Of a stretch of 64,000 nucleotides of DNA, positions 16,250 to 26,083 are shown piece after piece (position 1 is the stretch's first letter; each line of letters opens with the position of its first letter). The translations under genes and the position numbers were made by a program. Location: positions 1,352,501-1,416,500 of the forward strand of contig CP127384.1 in assembly GCA_030285985.1 (NCBI GenBank), in the 5' to 3' direction. This DNA is from Aquidulcibacter paucihalophilus. Lineage in GTDB: Bacteria > Pseudomonadota > Alphaproteobacteria > Caulobacterales > Caulobacteraceae. The notes under the pieces were generated by a model. The model searched no databases. It had not been told where the DNA came from and worked only from the letters and a program-made list of their open reading frames with translations.

Positions 16250-17878
16250 TCAGCGCTTCGGGACTCCCGGACCCGCCACGGCGGCGGCTTCCGGGGGTGC
16301 CACCGGGCCCGTGATGCCGCCGTCCACGGGCAGCTGAACAGCCACCGCAGGCGGGGGCGCAGAATAGTGCACGCCGACGCCCGGCCCCAGCGGCAGATCC
16401 AGCGCGACCCAGAGCGCCACCATGCTCAGGCCCGCGATCAGGAAGGCCCCGGCGTAGGGCAGCATCGTCGACATGAGCGAGCCGAGGCCGAATCGCGGAT
16501 CCCAGCGCTGGGCAAAGGTGAGGATCAGGGGGAAGTAGCTCATCAGCGGGGTGGCGATGTTGGTGACCGAGTCGCCCATGCGGTAGGCGGCCGTGGTCAT
16601 CTCGGGGCTGATGCCCAGCAGCATGAACATGGGCACCACGATCGGCGCGAGGGCCGACCATTTGGCCGAGGCCGAGCCGACGAACAGGTCGAAGAAGCAG
16701 GAGACGAGCACGACGCTGATCAGCAGCAGGGGAGCGGGCATGTTGATCTGGCGCAGCTGCTCGGCGGCGTGAATGGCCAGGATCGGCCCCAGCCCCGACC
16801 AGTTGAACATCGCCACGAAATGGGCGGCGAAGAAGACGAGCACGAGATAGGGGGCGAGCTGGACGATGCCCTCGCGCATCATCCGCACGAGATCGCGGTG
16901 GCTGGTCACGCTGCGCGCGCCGATGCCGAAGGCCGCGCCCGACATGAAGAAGGTCAGGGCAAAGAAGGCGGCGAGAGACTTGTAGAGCGGGTTGAACCGC
17001 TGCGCGGGCTCGGCCTCGGGATCGATGAAGGGCGAGCCGGGCAGGGCGGTGATGAGGGCCCAGACGGCGATCATGGCAAGGATGGTGAGGCCCGCGAAGG
17101 CGAGACCGCGCTTCTCGTCGGCGGTCACCACCTGTTTCTCGTCAGCCGTCGCCGGGGGCGCGTCCTTTGAAACCCACGGGCCGAGGCGGGGCTCGATGAT
17201 CCGGTCGGTGATGAACCAGACGATCGGGGTGAAGACCAGCACGACGCCGACGATGAAGAACCAGTTGCCGGCGATGTTCACGGAATACGACGGATCGATC
17301 AGGTGGGCCGCCGGCTCGGTGATGCCCAGCAGCAGCGCGTCCTGGGCGCCGGGGAACAGGTTTCCGGCATAGCCGCCCGAAACCGCTGCGAATCCGGCTG
17401 CGAGGCCTGCCAGGGGGTGACGGCCGACGGCGGCGAAGATCACGGCGGCCAAGGGGATAACCACGACATAGGCGGCGTCAGAGGCGTGGTGGGAGACCAT
17501 GCCGGTGATGACGATGACCGGAGTCAGGATCGCCTTGGGCGCATTCAGCAGGGCGGCGCGGATCGCGGTGGTGAACAGGCCGCTGCGTTCGGCAACCGAG
17601 GCGCCGTAGATGATGGTCACCACGATCCCCAGCGGCGGGAAGTCGGTCAGGGTCGAGGGCATGCCGATGATCAGCCGCTCGAGGTTCTCGGGTGCCAGCA
17701 GGCTTTTCGCGGCCAGGGTATCGCCTGTCACCGGATTGACCGCCGACCAGCCCAGGCCAGCGCCGACAAGGCTCAGGACGATCAGACCGCCGATCAGCCA
17801 GAGGAACAGAAAAACGGGATCGGGCAGTTTGTTGCCGATGCGTTCGATGCCGTTCAGCACCCGACTGCCAATGGTCAT
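16250..17878 (-). CDS. AbgT-family transporter
   Basis: A 542-residue inner membrane protein with about ten or more hydrophobic segments. The N-terminus (IERIGNKLPDPVFLFLWLIG) and segments such as GMVSHHASDAAYVVVIPLAA, SGGYAGNLFPGAQDALLLG and SASAKWSALAPIVVPMFM are typical of the AbgT family. Members import p-aminobenzoyl-glutamate (AbgT) or export sulfonamides (MtrF, YdaH); which applies here is not decidable. A Pro/Ala-rich C-terminal tail of about 35 residues follows the last membrane segment. It is a single gene, divergent from nuoA. Confidence 0.92.
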   Translation of the reverse strand: MTIGSRVLNGIERIGNKLPDPVFLFLWLIGGLIVLSLVGAGLGWSAVNPVTGDTLAAKSLLAPENLERLIIGMPSTLTDFPPLGIVVTIIYGASVAERSGLFTTAIRAALLNAPKAILTPVIVITGMVSHHASDAAYVVVIPLAAVIFAAVGRHPLAGLAAGFAAVSGGYAGNLFPGAQDALLLGITEPAAHLIDPSYSVNIAGNWFFIVGVVLVFTPIVWFITDRIIEPRLGPWVSKDAPPATADEKQVVTADEKRGLAFAGLTILAMIAVWALITALPGSPFIDPEAEPAQRFNPLYKSLAAFFALTFFMSGAAFGIGARSVTSHRDLVRMMREGIVQLAPYLVLVFFAAHFVAMFNWSGLGPILAIHAAEQLRQINMPAPLLLISVVLVSCFFDLFVGSASAKWSALAPIVVPMFMLLGISPEMTTAAYRMGDSVTNIATPLMSYFPLILTFAQRWDPRFGLGSLMSTMLPYAGAFLIAGLSMVALWVALDLPLGPGVGVHYSAPPPAVAVQLPVDGGITGPVAPPEAAAVAGPGVPKR

Positions 17879-18014
17879 GCGTCCCTCCCGGACGGTTCCT
17901 GGAACAGCGTGCCATAGGGCGGGAGCGGGGCTCGCGAGGCAAGGCTGGGGGCCTGCGACATGCTGTCCCTGAATCTGCGAACCATTCTCAAGAAAAACCT
18001 TTCGTCACATGGGT

Positions 18015-18043
18015 TTGAACGGGCGCGGTTCCGGGGCTAGAAA
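18015..18043 (+). promoter_or_regulatory. predicted nuo operon promoter
   Basis: TTGAAC (18015-18020) and TAGAAA (18038-18043) lie 17 bp apart; the -10 context GGCTAGAAAGC resembles the GCTANAAWC box of Caulobacter housekeeping promoters. It is 48 bp before nuoA and is the only good promoter candidate in the 212-bp nuoA/abgT spacer. Confidence 0.6.
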
Positions 18044-18090
18044 GCGCCGAATCCGCCCCTCCCTCTGGCGACGGACAAGGTCCCTTCCGG

Positions 18091-18468
18091 ATGAATGCAT
18101 TCCTGCTCGAATATCTGCCGATCGTGATCTTCCTCGGGATCGCGGCGGTTCTCGGCGTCGGTTTCATGCTGGCGGCCTGGGTGCTCGCGCCCAAAAACCC
18201 GGACAGCGAGAAGCTGTCGGCCTATGAGTGCGGCTTCAACGCCTTCGACGACGCGCGCATGAAGTTCGACGTGCGCTTCTATCTGGTCTCCATCCTCTTC
18301 ATCATCTTCGACCTTGAGGTCGCCTTCCTGTTCCCGTGGGCGGTGTCGATGTTCGACCTGTCCCGCTCGGGCATGGTGTTCGCCTTCTGGTCGATGATGG
18401 TCTTCCTCGGCGTGCTGACCGTCGGGTTCATCTACGAATGGAAGAAGGGCGCGCTCGAATGGGAGTGA
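18091..18468 (+). CDS. nuoA: NADH-quinone oxidoreductase subunit A
   Basis: A 125-residue membrane subunit of complex I with three transmembrane segments. The conserved loop [23 protein letters not shown] (starting near residue 44) lies near the quinone site, and [19 protein letters not shown] is the second membrane segment with its conserved acidic residues. It heads the nuo operon, and its end overlaps nuoB by ten bases. Confidence 0.97.
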   Translation: MNAFLLEYLPIVIFLGIAAVLGVGFMLAAWVLAPKNPDSEKLSAYECGFNAFDDARMKFDVRFYLVSILFIIFDLEVAFLFPWAVSMFDLSRSGMVFAFWSMMVFLGVLTVGFIYEWKKGALEWE

Positions 18469-19109
18469 CGACCAATACCGTCCCGCTGATCGGTGTCGGC
18501 AACCAGGGCACCTCGCCCGTGGGGCCGGCGTCCTCACGTCTGGCGACGCCGATGAGCACGACCATGTTCAACACCGGCGCGCGGTCGTCGGTGGAGGGCT
18601 ATGACCCGGCCATCCACGACAAATTCTTTGAGGCCGTGAACGCCGAGCTGGGTGAGCGCGGTTTCATCACGACCTCGCTGGACGACGTCATCAACTGGGC
18701 CCGCACCGGTTCGCTGATGTGGATGACCTTCGGCCTGGCGTGCTGCGCCGTCGAGATGATGCAGGCCTCGATGCCGCGCTTCGACATGGAGCGGTTCGGC
18801 ATGGCCCCGCGCGCCAGCCCCCGTCAGTCCGACCTGATGATCGTGGCAGGCACCCTGACCAACAAGATGGCTCCGGCCCTGCGCAAGGTCTACGACCAGA
18901 TGCCGGACCCGCGCTATGTGCTGTCGATGGGCAGCTGCGCCAATGGCGGCGGCTATTATCACTACAGCTACAGCGTCGTTCGCGGCTGCGACCGGGTCGT
19001 GCCGGTCGACGTCTATGTGCCCGGCTGTCCGCCGACGGCGGAGGCGCTGCTGTACGGGCTGCTGCAACTGCAGAAGAAGATCCGCCGCACCGGGACGATC
19101 GACCGATGA
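18459..19109 (+). CDS. nuoB: NADH-quinone oxidoreductase subunit B
   Basis: A 216-residue peripheral-arm subunit carrying cluster N2, the last electron donor to quinone. The ligands are the tandem Cys of [10 protein letters not shown] plus those of GSCANGGG and [11 protein letters not shown]. The ATG at 18459 gives an N-terminal extension of about 45 residues before the conserved core; a later start at ATG 18552 (MSTTMFNTG) is possible. It overlaps nuoC by four bases (ATGA). Confidence 0.95.
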   Translation: MGVTTNTVPLIGVGNQGTSPVGPASSRLATPMSTTMFNTGARSSVEGYDPAIHDKFFEAVNAELGERGFITTSLDDVINWARTGSLMWMTFGLACCAVEMMQASMPRFDMERFGMAPRASPRQSDLMIVAGTLTNKMAPALRKVYDQMPDPRYVLSMGSCANGGGYYHYSYSVVRGCDRVVPVDVYVPGCPPTAEALLYGLLQLQKKIRRTGTIDR

Positions 19110-19726
19110 ACGCGCTGGCCCGCATCACAGAGATGGAAACGGCGCTCACGCCGCTGGGCGCCGAGATGGTCGGCGCGCTGGGCGTGCAGGCGCAGGTGGC
19201 CTTCGGCGAACTGACGCTGATCACGGACCGCGACAGCATCCTTGAGGTGCTGACGGTCCTGAAGGAGCGGTTCGGCTTCCACCAGCTGCTCGACCTGTGC
19301 GGCGTCGACTTCCCGGATCGCGAGGAGCGGTTCGAGGTGGTCTATCACCTGCTGTCGATGACCCGGAACGCGCGCGTTCGGGTCAAGCTGACGACCGACG
19401 AGGTCCAGCCTGTGCCCAGCGCCGTGGGCGTCTTCCCCTGCGCCGACTGGTTCGAGCGCGAGGCGTTCGACATGTACGGCATGCTGTTCTCGGGTCACCC
19501 CGACCTGCGTCGCCTGCTGACCGACTATGGCTTCCAGGGGCATCCGCTCCGCAAGGACTTCCCGATGACCGGGTATGTCGAAGTGCGTTATGACGAGGAG
19601 CAGAAGCGGGTTGTGTATGAACCCGTCAAACTGACCCAGGAGTTCCGGAACTTTGATTTCCTGTCGCCCTGGGAAGGTGCCGAATACCCGGCGACCATCC
19701 TGCCCGGCGATGAGAAGGCGGGATGA
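19106..19726 (+). CDS. nuoC: NADH-quinone oxidoreductase subunit C
   Basis: A 206-residue 30-kDa-type subunit of the peripheral arm. The signature [20 protein letters not shown] and [16 protein letters not shown] near residues 115-155 is diagnostic, as is the C-terminal FDFLSPWEG. It is separate from nuoD, unlike the fused NuoCD of E. coli. The ATG overlaps the nuoB stop. Confidence 0.97.
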   Translation: MNALARITEMETALTPLGAEMVGALGVQAQVAFGELTLITDRDSILEVLTVLKERFGFHQLLDLCGVDFPDREERFEVVYHLLSMTRNARVRVKLTTDEVQPVPSAVGVFPCADWFEREAFDMYGMLFSGHPDLRRLLTDYGFQGHPLRKDFPMTGYVEVRYDEEQKRVVYEPVKLTQEFRNFDFLSPWEGAEYPATILPGDEKAG

Positions 19727-19729
19727 TCC

Positions 19730-20140
19730 ATGAAGATGAATCGCGCAGCCATCCGTTCAGCGTCATCCTTCTTTCTGGTGACCTTTTCGACGGCGTTCCT
19801 GTTCACGCTCGGGGCACGGCTGACCGGCTGGTTCACGCGGGCCCCAGAGGTGGAGCCGGCGCAACTGCAGTCGCTGGGCGTGGCGATCATGGTCGCCGTG
19901 GTCTGTCTGGCGGTCGGGGCAGGCATCCGTCGCCTGTCGGCCGGCGAGCTGCAGAGCGCGCTTCTGGGCGCCTCGGCGGTGCTGCTGTCGACGCCGCTGG
20001 CGCTGGCGGTGCTGACCGGCAACTGGGAGATTTCGACTGCAGCCGTTTCGGGCATGGGCTTGTTGACGCTCGCCCTGGGCTGGCTGGTGGCGCTGGCCCG
20101 CAAGGGGCGCTCGCACGACGAGGATTCGATTGATGGCTGA
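19730..20140 (+). CDS. small membrane protein between nuoC and nuoD
   Basis: A 136-residue protein with four hydrophobic segments (about 12-30, 48-65, 77-95 and 104-122) and charged ends. It starts three bases after the nuoC stop and overlaps nuoD by eight bases, so it is co-translated with complex I genes. A +1-frame ORF of similar length (19723-20133) has no hydrophobic pattern and is judged a shadow. No family is recognised. It is not one of the fourteen bacterial core subunits; an accessory or assembly role is only a guess from position. Confidence 0.72.
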   Translation: MKMNRAAIRSASSFFLVTFSTAFLFTLGARLTGWFTRAPEVEPAQLQSLGVAIMVAVVCLAVGAGIRRLSAGELQSALLGASAVLLSTPLALAVLTGNWEISTAAVSGMGLLTLALGWLVALARKGRSHDEDSIDG

Positions 20141-21392
20141 CGGCCACGCCCCCACCACGCCGATCGGCGCGACCGACATCTTCGATGACGGCCTGACCGA
20201 CCACGCCCGCGCGCTGGACGACCGCAAATTCACGATCAATTTCGGCCCGCAACACCCGGCTGCGCACGGTGTGCTGCGTCTGGTGCTGGAGCTGGACGGC
20301 GAGCTGGTCACGCGCGTCGACCCGCACATCGGCCTGCTGCACCGCGGCACCGAAAAGCTGATGGAGGCCCGCACCTACCTCCAGAACGTGCCCTATCTCG
20401 ACCGCCTCGACTATGTCGCGCCTATGAACCAGGAGCACGCCTTCTGCCTGGCCATCGAAAAGCTGCTGGGCGTGGATGTGCCGTACCGGGCCCAGCTGAT
20501 CCGGGTGTTGTACTCCGAGATCGGCCGCATCCTCTCGCACCTGCTGAACGTGACCACCCAGGCCATGGACGTGGGTGCCCTGACGCCGCCGCTGTGGGGC
20601 TTCGAGGAACGCGAGAAGCTGATGGTGTTCTACGAGCGCGCCTCGGGCGCCCGTCTGCACGCCAACTATTTCCGGCCCGGCGGCGTCCACCAGGATCTGC
20701 CCAACGACCTGGTCGACGACATCGGCCGCTGGTGCCGCGAGTTTCCCGCGGCGCTGAAGGACATCGAGTCCCTCGTCACCGAGAACCGCATCTTCAAGCA
20801 GCGCAACGTCGACATCGGCGTGGTGTCGAAGCAGCAGGCGCTGGACTGGGGCTTCACCGGGGTGATGCTGCGCGGTTCTGACATCCCGTGGGACCTGCGC
20901 AAGTCGCAGCCCTACGAATGCTACGCCGACCTCGAGTTCGACATCGCCGTCGGCAAGAACGGCGACTGCTGGGACCGTTATCTCTGCCGCATCGAGGAGA
21001 TGAAGCAGTCGGTGCACATCATGGAGCAGTGCATCCACAAACTGCGCAACTGCCCCGGCGAGCCGGTGATGACCGTGAACAACAAGATCGTCCCGCCGCG
21101 GCGCGGTGAGATGAAGCGGTCGATGGAAGCGCTGATCCACCACTTCAAACTCTACACCGAGGGCTTCCGCACGCCCGAGGGCGAGGTCTATGCCTCGGTC
21201 GAGGCGCCCAAGGGCGAGTTCGGCATCTATCTGGTCTCGGACGGCACCAACAAACCCTATCGCGTCAAGATCTCGGCCCCGGGCTTCCGCTCGCTGCAGG
21301 CCATGGACTGGATGAACCGCGGCCACATGCTGGCGGACGTCTCGGCCATCCTGGGCTCGCTCGACATCGTTTTCGGAGAAGTAGACCGATGA
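20133..21392 (+). CDS. nuoD: NADH-quinone oxidoreductase subunit D
   Basis: A 419-residue 49-kDa-type subunit forming the quinone pocket with Nuo[22 protein letters not shown] (near residue 35), [14 protein letters not shown] and the end DIVFGEVDR are diagnostic. ATG 20133 is used; the preceding TTG in frame is ignored. It overlaps the small membrane protein gene upstream and nuoE downstream (ATGA, 21389-21392). Confidence 0.97.
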   Translation: MADGHAPTTPIGATDIFDDGLTDHARALDDRKFTINFGPQHPAAHGVLRLVLELDGELVTRVDPHIGLLHRGTEKLMEARTYLQNVPYLDRLDYVAPMNQEHAFCLAIEKLLGVDVPYRAQLIRVLYSEIGRILSHLLNVTTQAMDVGALTPPLWGFEEREKLMVFYERASGARLHANYFRPGGVHQDLPNDLVDDIGRWCREFPAALKDIESLVTENRIFKQRNVDIGVVSKQQALDWGFTGVMLRGSDIPWDLRKSQPYECYADLEFDIAVGKNGDCWDRYLCRIEEMKQSVHIMEQCIHKLRNCPGEPVMTVNNKIVPPRRGEMKRSMEALIHHFKLYTEGFRTPEGEVYASVEAPKGEFGIYLVSDGTNKPYRVKISAPGFRSLQAMDWMNRGHMLADVSAILGSLDIVFGEVDR

Positions 21393-22051
21393 GCGTTCGT
21401 CGTCTCGCCAAGGTCCAACCTGCCTCGTTCGCCTTCTCCAAGGCGACGAAGACCAAATGCGACTGGTGGATTGCCAAATACCCGGACGACCGCCGTCAGT
21501 CGGCTGTAATCCCGATCCTGTGGCTGGTGCAGAAGCAGGAAGGCTGGGTTTCCGAGCCCGCCATCCGCGCGATCGCCGAGCTGCTGGGCATGCCCTGGAT
21601 CCGGGTGCTCGAGGTCGCGACCTTCTACACCATGTTCATGCTCGAGCCGGTCGGCTCGGCCGCCCTGATCCAGGTCTGCGGCACCACGCCCTGCATGCTG
21701 CGCGGCGCGGGCGAGCTGATGGCGGTCTGCAAGTCGAAGATCGGTCCCAAGGACGTGCTGAGCGCCGACGGCCGCTTCACCTGGCAGGAAGTCGAGTGCC
21801 TGGGCGCCTGCGCCAATGCGCCGATGGCCCAGATCAACGACTATTATTTCGAGGACCTGACCGCCGACAGCATGGCGCAGATCATCGACGACTTCGCCGC
21901 CGGCAAGAAGCCCAAGCCGGGCAGCCGCGTCGGCCGCACCAGCTCGGAACCGGAGGGCGGGGCCCTGACCCTGACCGATCCGAAGCTTTATGACGGCTCG
22001 GCATCCAGGAAGATCAAGAAGCTGCCGAACTCCGATCCGGTGACCGCATGA
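21389..22051 (+). CDS. nuoE: NADH-quinone oxidoreductase subunit E
   Basis: A 220-residue 24-kDa-type subunit with a thioredoxin-like domain binding a [2Fe-2S] cluster (N1a) through VCGTTPC and CLGACANAP. The C-terminal 45 residues ([20 protein letters not shown] and onward) form an extension found in alphaproteobacterial NuoE. It overlaps the next small gene by four bases. Confidence 0.96.
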   Translation: MSVRRLAKVQPASFAFSKATKTKCDWWIAKYPDDRRQSAVIPILWLVQKQEGWVSEPAIRAIAELLGMPWIRVLEVATFYTMFMLEPVGSAALIQVCGTTPCMLRGAGELMAVCKSKIGPKDVLSADGRFTWQEVECLGACANAPMAQINDYYFEDLTADSMAQIIDDFAAGKKPKPGSRVGRTSSEPEGGALTLTDPKLYDGSASRKIKKLPNSDPVTA

Positions 22052-22314
22052 CGCGCCCTGATCTGTCAGACGAGGCGAGGATCGCCGAATACCGCGCCGA
22101 GCTGCGGCTGGTCGGCCGCAACCAGCGCCTCGCCGGCTTCGCCCTCGTGGTCGGCGGAGCCATCGCGGTCTGGGCCGCCGGTTACGCCGGCGCCCTCGGG
22201 CCGATGGTGCAGTGGGCCGGCTATGCCGCGCTCGCCTTCGGCTGGGCCCTGATGCTGGCCGCCATCTTCCTGCGCACCCGCTATCACCGCCAACGCATGC
22301 GGGAGACGAACTGA
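22048..22314 (+). CDS. small membrane protein between nuoE and nuoF
   Basis: An 88-residue protein with a charged N-terminus (LSDEARIAEYRAELRLVGRN), two hydrophobic segments (about 28-46 and 53-72) and a basic C-terminus. It overlaps nuoE (ATGA) and ends three bases before nuoF. No family is recognised. The operon position suggests membrane-arm assembly or a neutral passenger. Confidence 0.7.
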   Translation: MTRPDLSDEARIAEYRAELRLVGRNQRLAGFALVVGGAIAVWAAGYAGALGPMVQWAGYAALAFGWALMLAAIFLRTRYHRQRMRETN

Positions 22315-22317
22315 ACC

Positions 22318-23631
22318 ATGGTCGGCATCCTCGAAGACAAGGACCGCATCTTCACCAACCTGTACGGCTTCCATGACTGGACGCTGGAGGGGGCGAAGTC
22401 GCGCGGCGCGTGGAACGCGACCAAGGACATGCTCGATCTGGGGCGTGACTGGATCATCACCAACGTCAAGAACTCGGGCCTGCGTGGACGCGGCGGTGCC
22501 GGCTTCTCGACCGGGCTGAAGTGGTCCTTCATGCCGAAAGAGGTGAAGGATCGGCCGCACTATCTGGTCGTCAACGCCGACGAGTCCGAACCCGGGACCT
22601 GCAAGGACCGGGAGATCATGCGCCATGATCCGCAGCTGCTGATCGAAGGCTGTCTGATCGCCAGCTTCGCGATGCAGGCGCACGCCTGCTACATCTATCT
22701 GCGCGGCGAATATGTGCTGGAACGCGAGCGCATGGAGGCGGCGGTCAAGCAGGCCTATGAGGCCAGGCTGATCGGCAAGAACAACGTCCATGGCTGGGAT
22801 TTCGACGTCTACATCCACCACGGCGCCGGTGCCTACATCTGCGGCGAGGAGACGGCTCTGCTGGAGTCGCTGGAGGGCAAGAAGGGCCAGCCGCGACTGA
22901 AGCCGCCGTTCCCGGCCGGCGCGGGCCTGTATGGCTGCCCGACCACGGTGAACAACGTCGAGTCGATCGCGGTGGTGGGCACCATCCTGCGCCGCGGGGC
23001 AGAGTGGTTCGCGGGCTTCGGCCGACCGAACAACACCGGCACCAAGATCATGTCGATCAGCGGCCACGTGAACCGGCCGTGCAATGTCGAAGAGGCGATG
23101 TCGATCCCGCTGCGTCAGCTGCTGGAAGACCATTGCGGCGGCGTGCGGGGCGGCTGGGACAATCTGAAGGCCATCATCCCGGGCGGCTCGTCGGTGCCGT
23201 TGATCACGCGTGAAATGTCCGAAGTCGCGCTGATGGATTTCGACTCCTTGCGCGAAATGCGCTCGGGCCTCGGCACGGCGGCAGTGATCGTCATGGACCA
23301 GTCGACCGACCTGGTCCGCGCCATCGCCCGCATCAGCTATTTCTACAAGCATGAGAGCTGCGGCCAGTGCACGCCCTGCCGCGAGGGCACGGGCTGGATG
23401 TGGCGCGTTCTGGAACGGATGGCCGTCGGTGAAGCCGACCCGTCCGAGATCGACCTGCTGCTGGAAGTCTCGACCCAGATCGAGGGTCACACCATCTGCG
23501 CGCTCGGCGACGCCGCCGCCTGGCCGGTGCAGGGCCTGATCCGCCACTTCCGTCACGAGATCGAGGAGCGCATCTCCTCCTACCGCAGCCGCCGCGCGAA
23601 TTTCGCCGGCCATGCGATCGCGGCGGAGTAG
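22318..23631 (+). CDS. nuoF: NADH-quinone oxidoreductase subunit F
   Basis: A 437-residue 51-kDa-type subunit that binds NADH and FMN and holds cluster N3. [16 protein letters not shown] (FMN), [19 protein letters not shown] (NADH) and the [4Fe-4S] motif [11 protein letters not shown] with the distal Cys in [12 protein letters not shown] are all seen. It is the entry point for electrons, and it is followed two bases later by a lipoprotein gene. Confidence 0.97.
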   Translation: MVGILEDKDRIFTNLYGFHDWTLEGAKSRGAWNATKDMLDLGRDWIITNVKNSGLRGRGGAGFSTGLKWSFMPKEVKDRPHYLVVNADESEPGTCKDREIMRHDPQLLIEGCLIASFAMQAHACYIYLRGEYVLERERMEAAVKQAYEARLIGKNNVHGWDFDVYIHHGAGAYICGEETALLESLEGKKGQPRLKPPFPAGAGLYGCPTTVNNVESIAVVGTILRRGAEWFAGFGRPNNTGTKIMSISGHVNRPCNVEEAMSIPLRQLLEDHCGGVRGGWDNLKAIIPGGSSVPLITREMSEVALMDFDSLREMRSGLGTAAVIVMDQSTDLVRAIARISYFYKHESCGQCTPCREGTGWMWRVLERMAVGEADPSEIDLLLEVSTQIEGHTICALGDAAAWPVQGLIRHFRHEIEERISSYRSRRANFAGHAIAAE

Positions 23632-23633
23632 GG

Positions 23634-24032
23634 ATGCGTCTTCACCCCGCCCTGATCGTGCTCCTGGCGCTGGGGGCCTGCAACGCGCCCGCCGCGCCCG
23701 AGGCTGCCGAGAGACCCTCGTCGGGGCCGGAGGCGACGACGTCTGCGCCCGCCGCGCCCACACCCGGGCCATTGATCCGGCCTGCGGCGCTTCTGGAACA
23801 GGCCTGCCGTGACCGCGTGTCCGAGCAGTTCGGCCAGGCAGGGACGTCCGTCCGCTATGAGGCGCAGGGCACGGCCCGCGCGACCGTGTCCTGGGCGGCA
23901 CCCGTGGATGGCGGCGTGTTGAGTTTCGAATGCCGGATGGGCGAGGCCGGTGCGGATCTGTTCCGCGATGGTCAGTCCGTAACCGTGAATGTACCGACGG
24001 CGGCCGATGCCGCCGAACAAGAGGCCCGCTGA
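23634..24032 (+). CDS. putative lipoprotein between nuoF and nuoG
   Basis: A 132-residue protein with a lipoprotein signal ending LGAC (Cys16) followed by an Ala/Pro/Thr-rich linker to about residue 50, and then a small domain with two more cysteines (EQACRDRVSEQFG and SFECRMGEAG). The predicted location is periplasm-facing membrane. It overlaps nuoG by one base. Function is unknown; its membership in the complex I operon is the only clue. Confidence 0.72.
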   Translation: MRLHPALIVLLALGACNAPAAPEAAERPSSGPEATTSAPAAPTPGPLIRPAALLEQACRDRVSEQFGQAGTSVRYEAQGTARATVSWAAPVDGGVLSFECRMGEAGADLFRDGQSVTVNVPTAADAAEQEAR

Positions 24033-26077
24033 TGCCTATCGCCAAAGTCAACGGCGTCGAAGTCGAGTTCGAGCCCGGGATGACCGTGCTGCAGGTCGCC
24101 GAACGCGCCGGCCAGGAGATCCCGCGCTTCTGCTATCACGAGCGACTGTCGATCGCCGGCAACTGCCGCATGTGCCTGGTCGAGGTGAAGCCCGGACCGC
24201 CGAAGCCGCAGGCGTCGTGCGCCCTGCCGGCCGCCGAGGGCCAGGAGATCTTCACCGACACGCCGATGGTCAGGAAAGCGCGCGAAGGGGTGATGGAGTT
24301 CCTGCTCATCAACCACCCGCTGGACTGCCCGATCTGCGACCAGGGCGGCGAGTGCGACCTGCAGGACCAGGCCATGGGCTATGGCCGCGACGGTTCCCGC
24401 TATGCGGAGAACAAGCGCGCGGTCGAAGAAAAGAACATGGGTCCGACCATCAAGACCTTCATGACGCGGTGCATCCAGTGCACCCGCTGCGTGCGGTTCG
24501 TGACGGAAGTGGCGGGCGTGCCGGACATCGGCATGATCTCGCGCGGCGAGGACGCCGAGATCACGACCTATCTGGAGAAGGCGGTCGACAGCGAACTGTC
24601 GGGCAACGTCAACGACCTGTGCCCCGTCGGCGCCCTGACCCACCGGCCGTGGCAGTACCACTACCGCCCGTGGGAGTTGAAGAAGACCGAGACCATCGAC
24701 GTCATGGACGCCCTGGGCTCGAACATCCGCGCCGACGCCAAGGGTGCCGAGGTGATGCGCATCCTGCCGCGCGTCAACGAGGGCATCAACGAGGAGTGGC
24801 TGTCGGATATCAGCCGCTACGCCGTTGACGGTCTGCAGCGCCAGCGGCTGGACAAGCCCTATGTGCGCGAGAACGGCAAGCTGCGCGCCGCGTCGTGGGA
24901 CGAGGCCCTGGGTCTCGTGGCGGCGAAGCTCAACGCCGCAGCTGCGGACCGGATCGGCCTGATCGCGGGCGATCTGCAGGACGCGGAATCGATGAAGGCG
25001 GCGCTGGACCTGTTCCGCGCCCTGGGATCGGCCAACACTGACTGCCGTCAGGACGGCTCGGCGCTCGGCCATGGTCCGCGCGAAGGCTGGCTGTTCAACT
25101 CGGGTCTGGCCGGCGTCGAGAATGCCGACGCCGTGCTGATCGTGGGCGCCAATCCGCGCACCGAGGCACCGCTGCTGAACGCCCGCCTGCGCAAGGCGTG
25201 GCTGAACGGCAAGATGGAAATCGGCCTGATCGGCGAACAGGCCAACCTGACCTTTGACTACAACTGGCTCGGTGCCGGCTCGAAGACCCTCGCCAAGCTG
25301 CCCAAGGCGGCGATGGACTTCCTGACCAGGGCCGAGCGGCCGGCGATCATCGTCGGCGCGGGCGCGGTGTCGGGCGCGGACGGCGCGGCCGTTCTGAATG
25401 CGCTGGGCGCGCTGGCGAAAAAGGTCGGCGTGGTCGCGGATGGCTGGAACGGCTTCAACGTTCTGCACAGCGCAGCGTCGCGCGTCGCCGGCCTCGACAT
25501 GGGCCTCGTCCCGGGCGAGGGCGGCAAGTCGGCGGCGGAGATGGCGGCCAAGGGCGCGCTGGACGTGCTGTTCCTGCTCGGTGCCGACGAGATCGATCTG
25601 TCGAAGTCGAAGGCCTTCCGCGTCTATCTGGGCAGCCACGGCGATCGCGGCGCGCACGGCGCGGACGTGATCCTGCCGGGTGCGGCCTATACCGAGAAGT
25701 CCGGCCTGTATGTGAACACTGAGGGCCGGGTGCAGTTGGCCGAACGCGTCGTCTTCCCCAAGGGGCAGGCGAAAGAGGACTGGGCCATCCTGCGCGCCCT
25801 GTCGGCGATGGTCGGCCAGACCCTGCCTTACGACACGCTCGACGCCCTGCGCTCGAAACTGATGGCGGATCAGCCGACCTTTGGTCGAATTGACTACCTG
25901 CCGGCACCCGCGTCGTTTGACGTGGCTTCGCTCGGCAAGAAGGGCGACCTCGGCGACACGGCCTTCCTTTCGGCTGTGCGCGACCCCTATCTGAACAACC
26001 CGATCACGCGCGCCAGCGTGACCATGGCCGAGCTGTCCGCCCTGCGGATCGCCCCGGTCGCGATGGCGGCGGAGTAA
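24032..26077 (+). CDS. nuoG: NADH-quinone oxidoreductase subunit G
   Basis: A 681-residue 75-kDa-type subunit that carries the Fe-S wire of the peripheral arm. The N-terminal 2Fe-2S domain (FCYHERLSIAGNCRMCLVEV), the His-Cys3 cluster region HPLDCPICDQGGECDLQD and a 4Fe-4S motif MTRCIQCTRCVRF with the distal Cys in VNDLCPVGAL are present. The rest is a molybdopterin-oxidoreductase-like domain without cofactor. ATG 24032 is chosen because it overlaps the lipoprotein stop and gives MPIAKVNGVEVEFEPG. Confidence 0.96.
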   Translation: MPIAKVNGVEVEFEPGMTVLQVAERAGQEIPRFCYHERLSIAGNCRMCLVEVKPGPPKPQASCALPAAEGQEIFTDTPMVRKAREGVMEFLLINHPLDCPICDQGGECDLQDQAMGYGRDGSRYAENKRAVEEKNMGPTIKTFMTRCIQCTRCVRFVTEVAGVPDIGMISRGEDAEITTYLEKAVDSELSGNVNDLCPVGALTHRPWQYHYRPWELKKTETIDVMDALGSNIRADAKGAEVMRILPRVNEGINEEWLSDISRYAVDGLQRQRLDKPYVRENGKLRAASWDEALGLVAAKLNAAAADRIGLIAGDLQDAESMKAALDLFRALGSANTDCRQDGSALGHGPREGWLFNSGLAGVENADAVLIVGANPRTEAPLLNARLRKAWLNGKMEIGLIGEQANLTFDYNWLGAGSKTLAKLPKAAMDFLTRAERPAIIVGAGAVSGADGAAVLNALGALAKKVGVVADGWNGFNVLHSAASRVAGLDMGLVPGEGGKSAAEMAAKGALDVLFLLGADEIDLSKSKAFRVYLGSHGDRGAHGADVILPGAAYTEKSGLYVNTEGRVQLAERVVFPKGQAKEDWAILRALSAMVGQTLPYDTLDALRSKLMADQPTFGRIDYLPAPASFDVASLGKKGDLGDTAFLSAVRDPYLNNPITRASVTMAELSALRIAPVAMAAE

Positions 26078-26083
26078 GGCGCG

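Noticed and set aside
19723..20133. Alternative +1-frame ORF between nuoC and nuoD
   Set aside because: It overlaps the hydrophobic ORF at 19730-20140, which has clear membrane segments and better operon spacing; the alternative is Gly/Arg-rich with no pattern.
22066..24051. A 661-codon minus-strand ORF across nuoF
   Set aside because: Antisense shadow with low-complexity His/Arg/Gly composition; nuoF is intact on the other strand.
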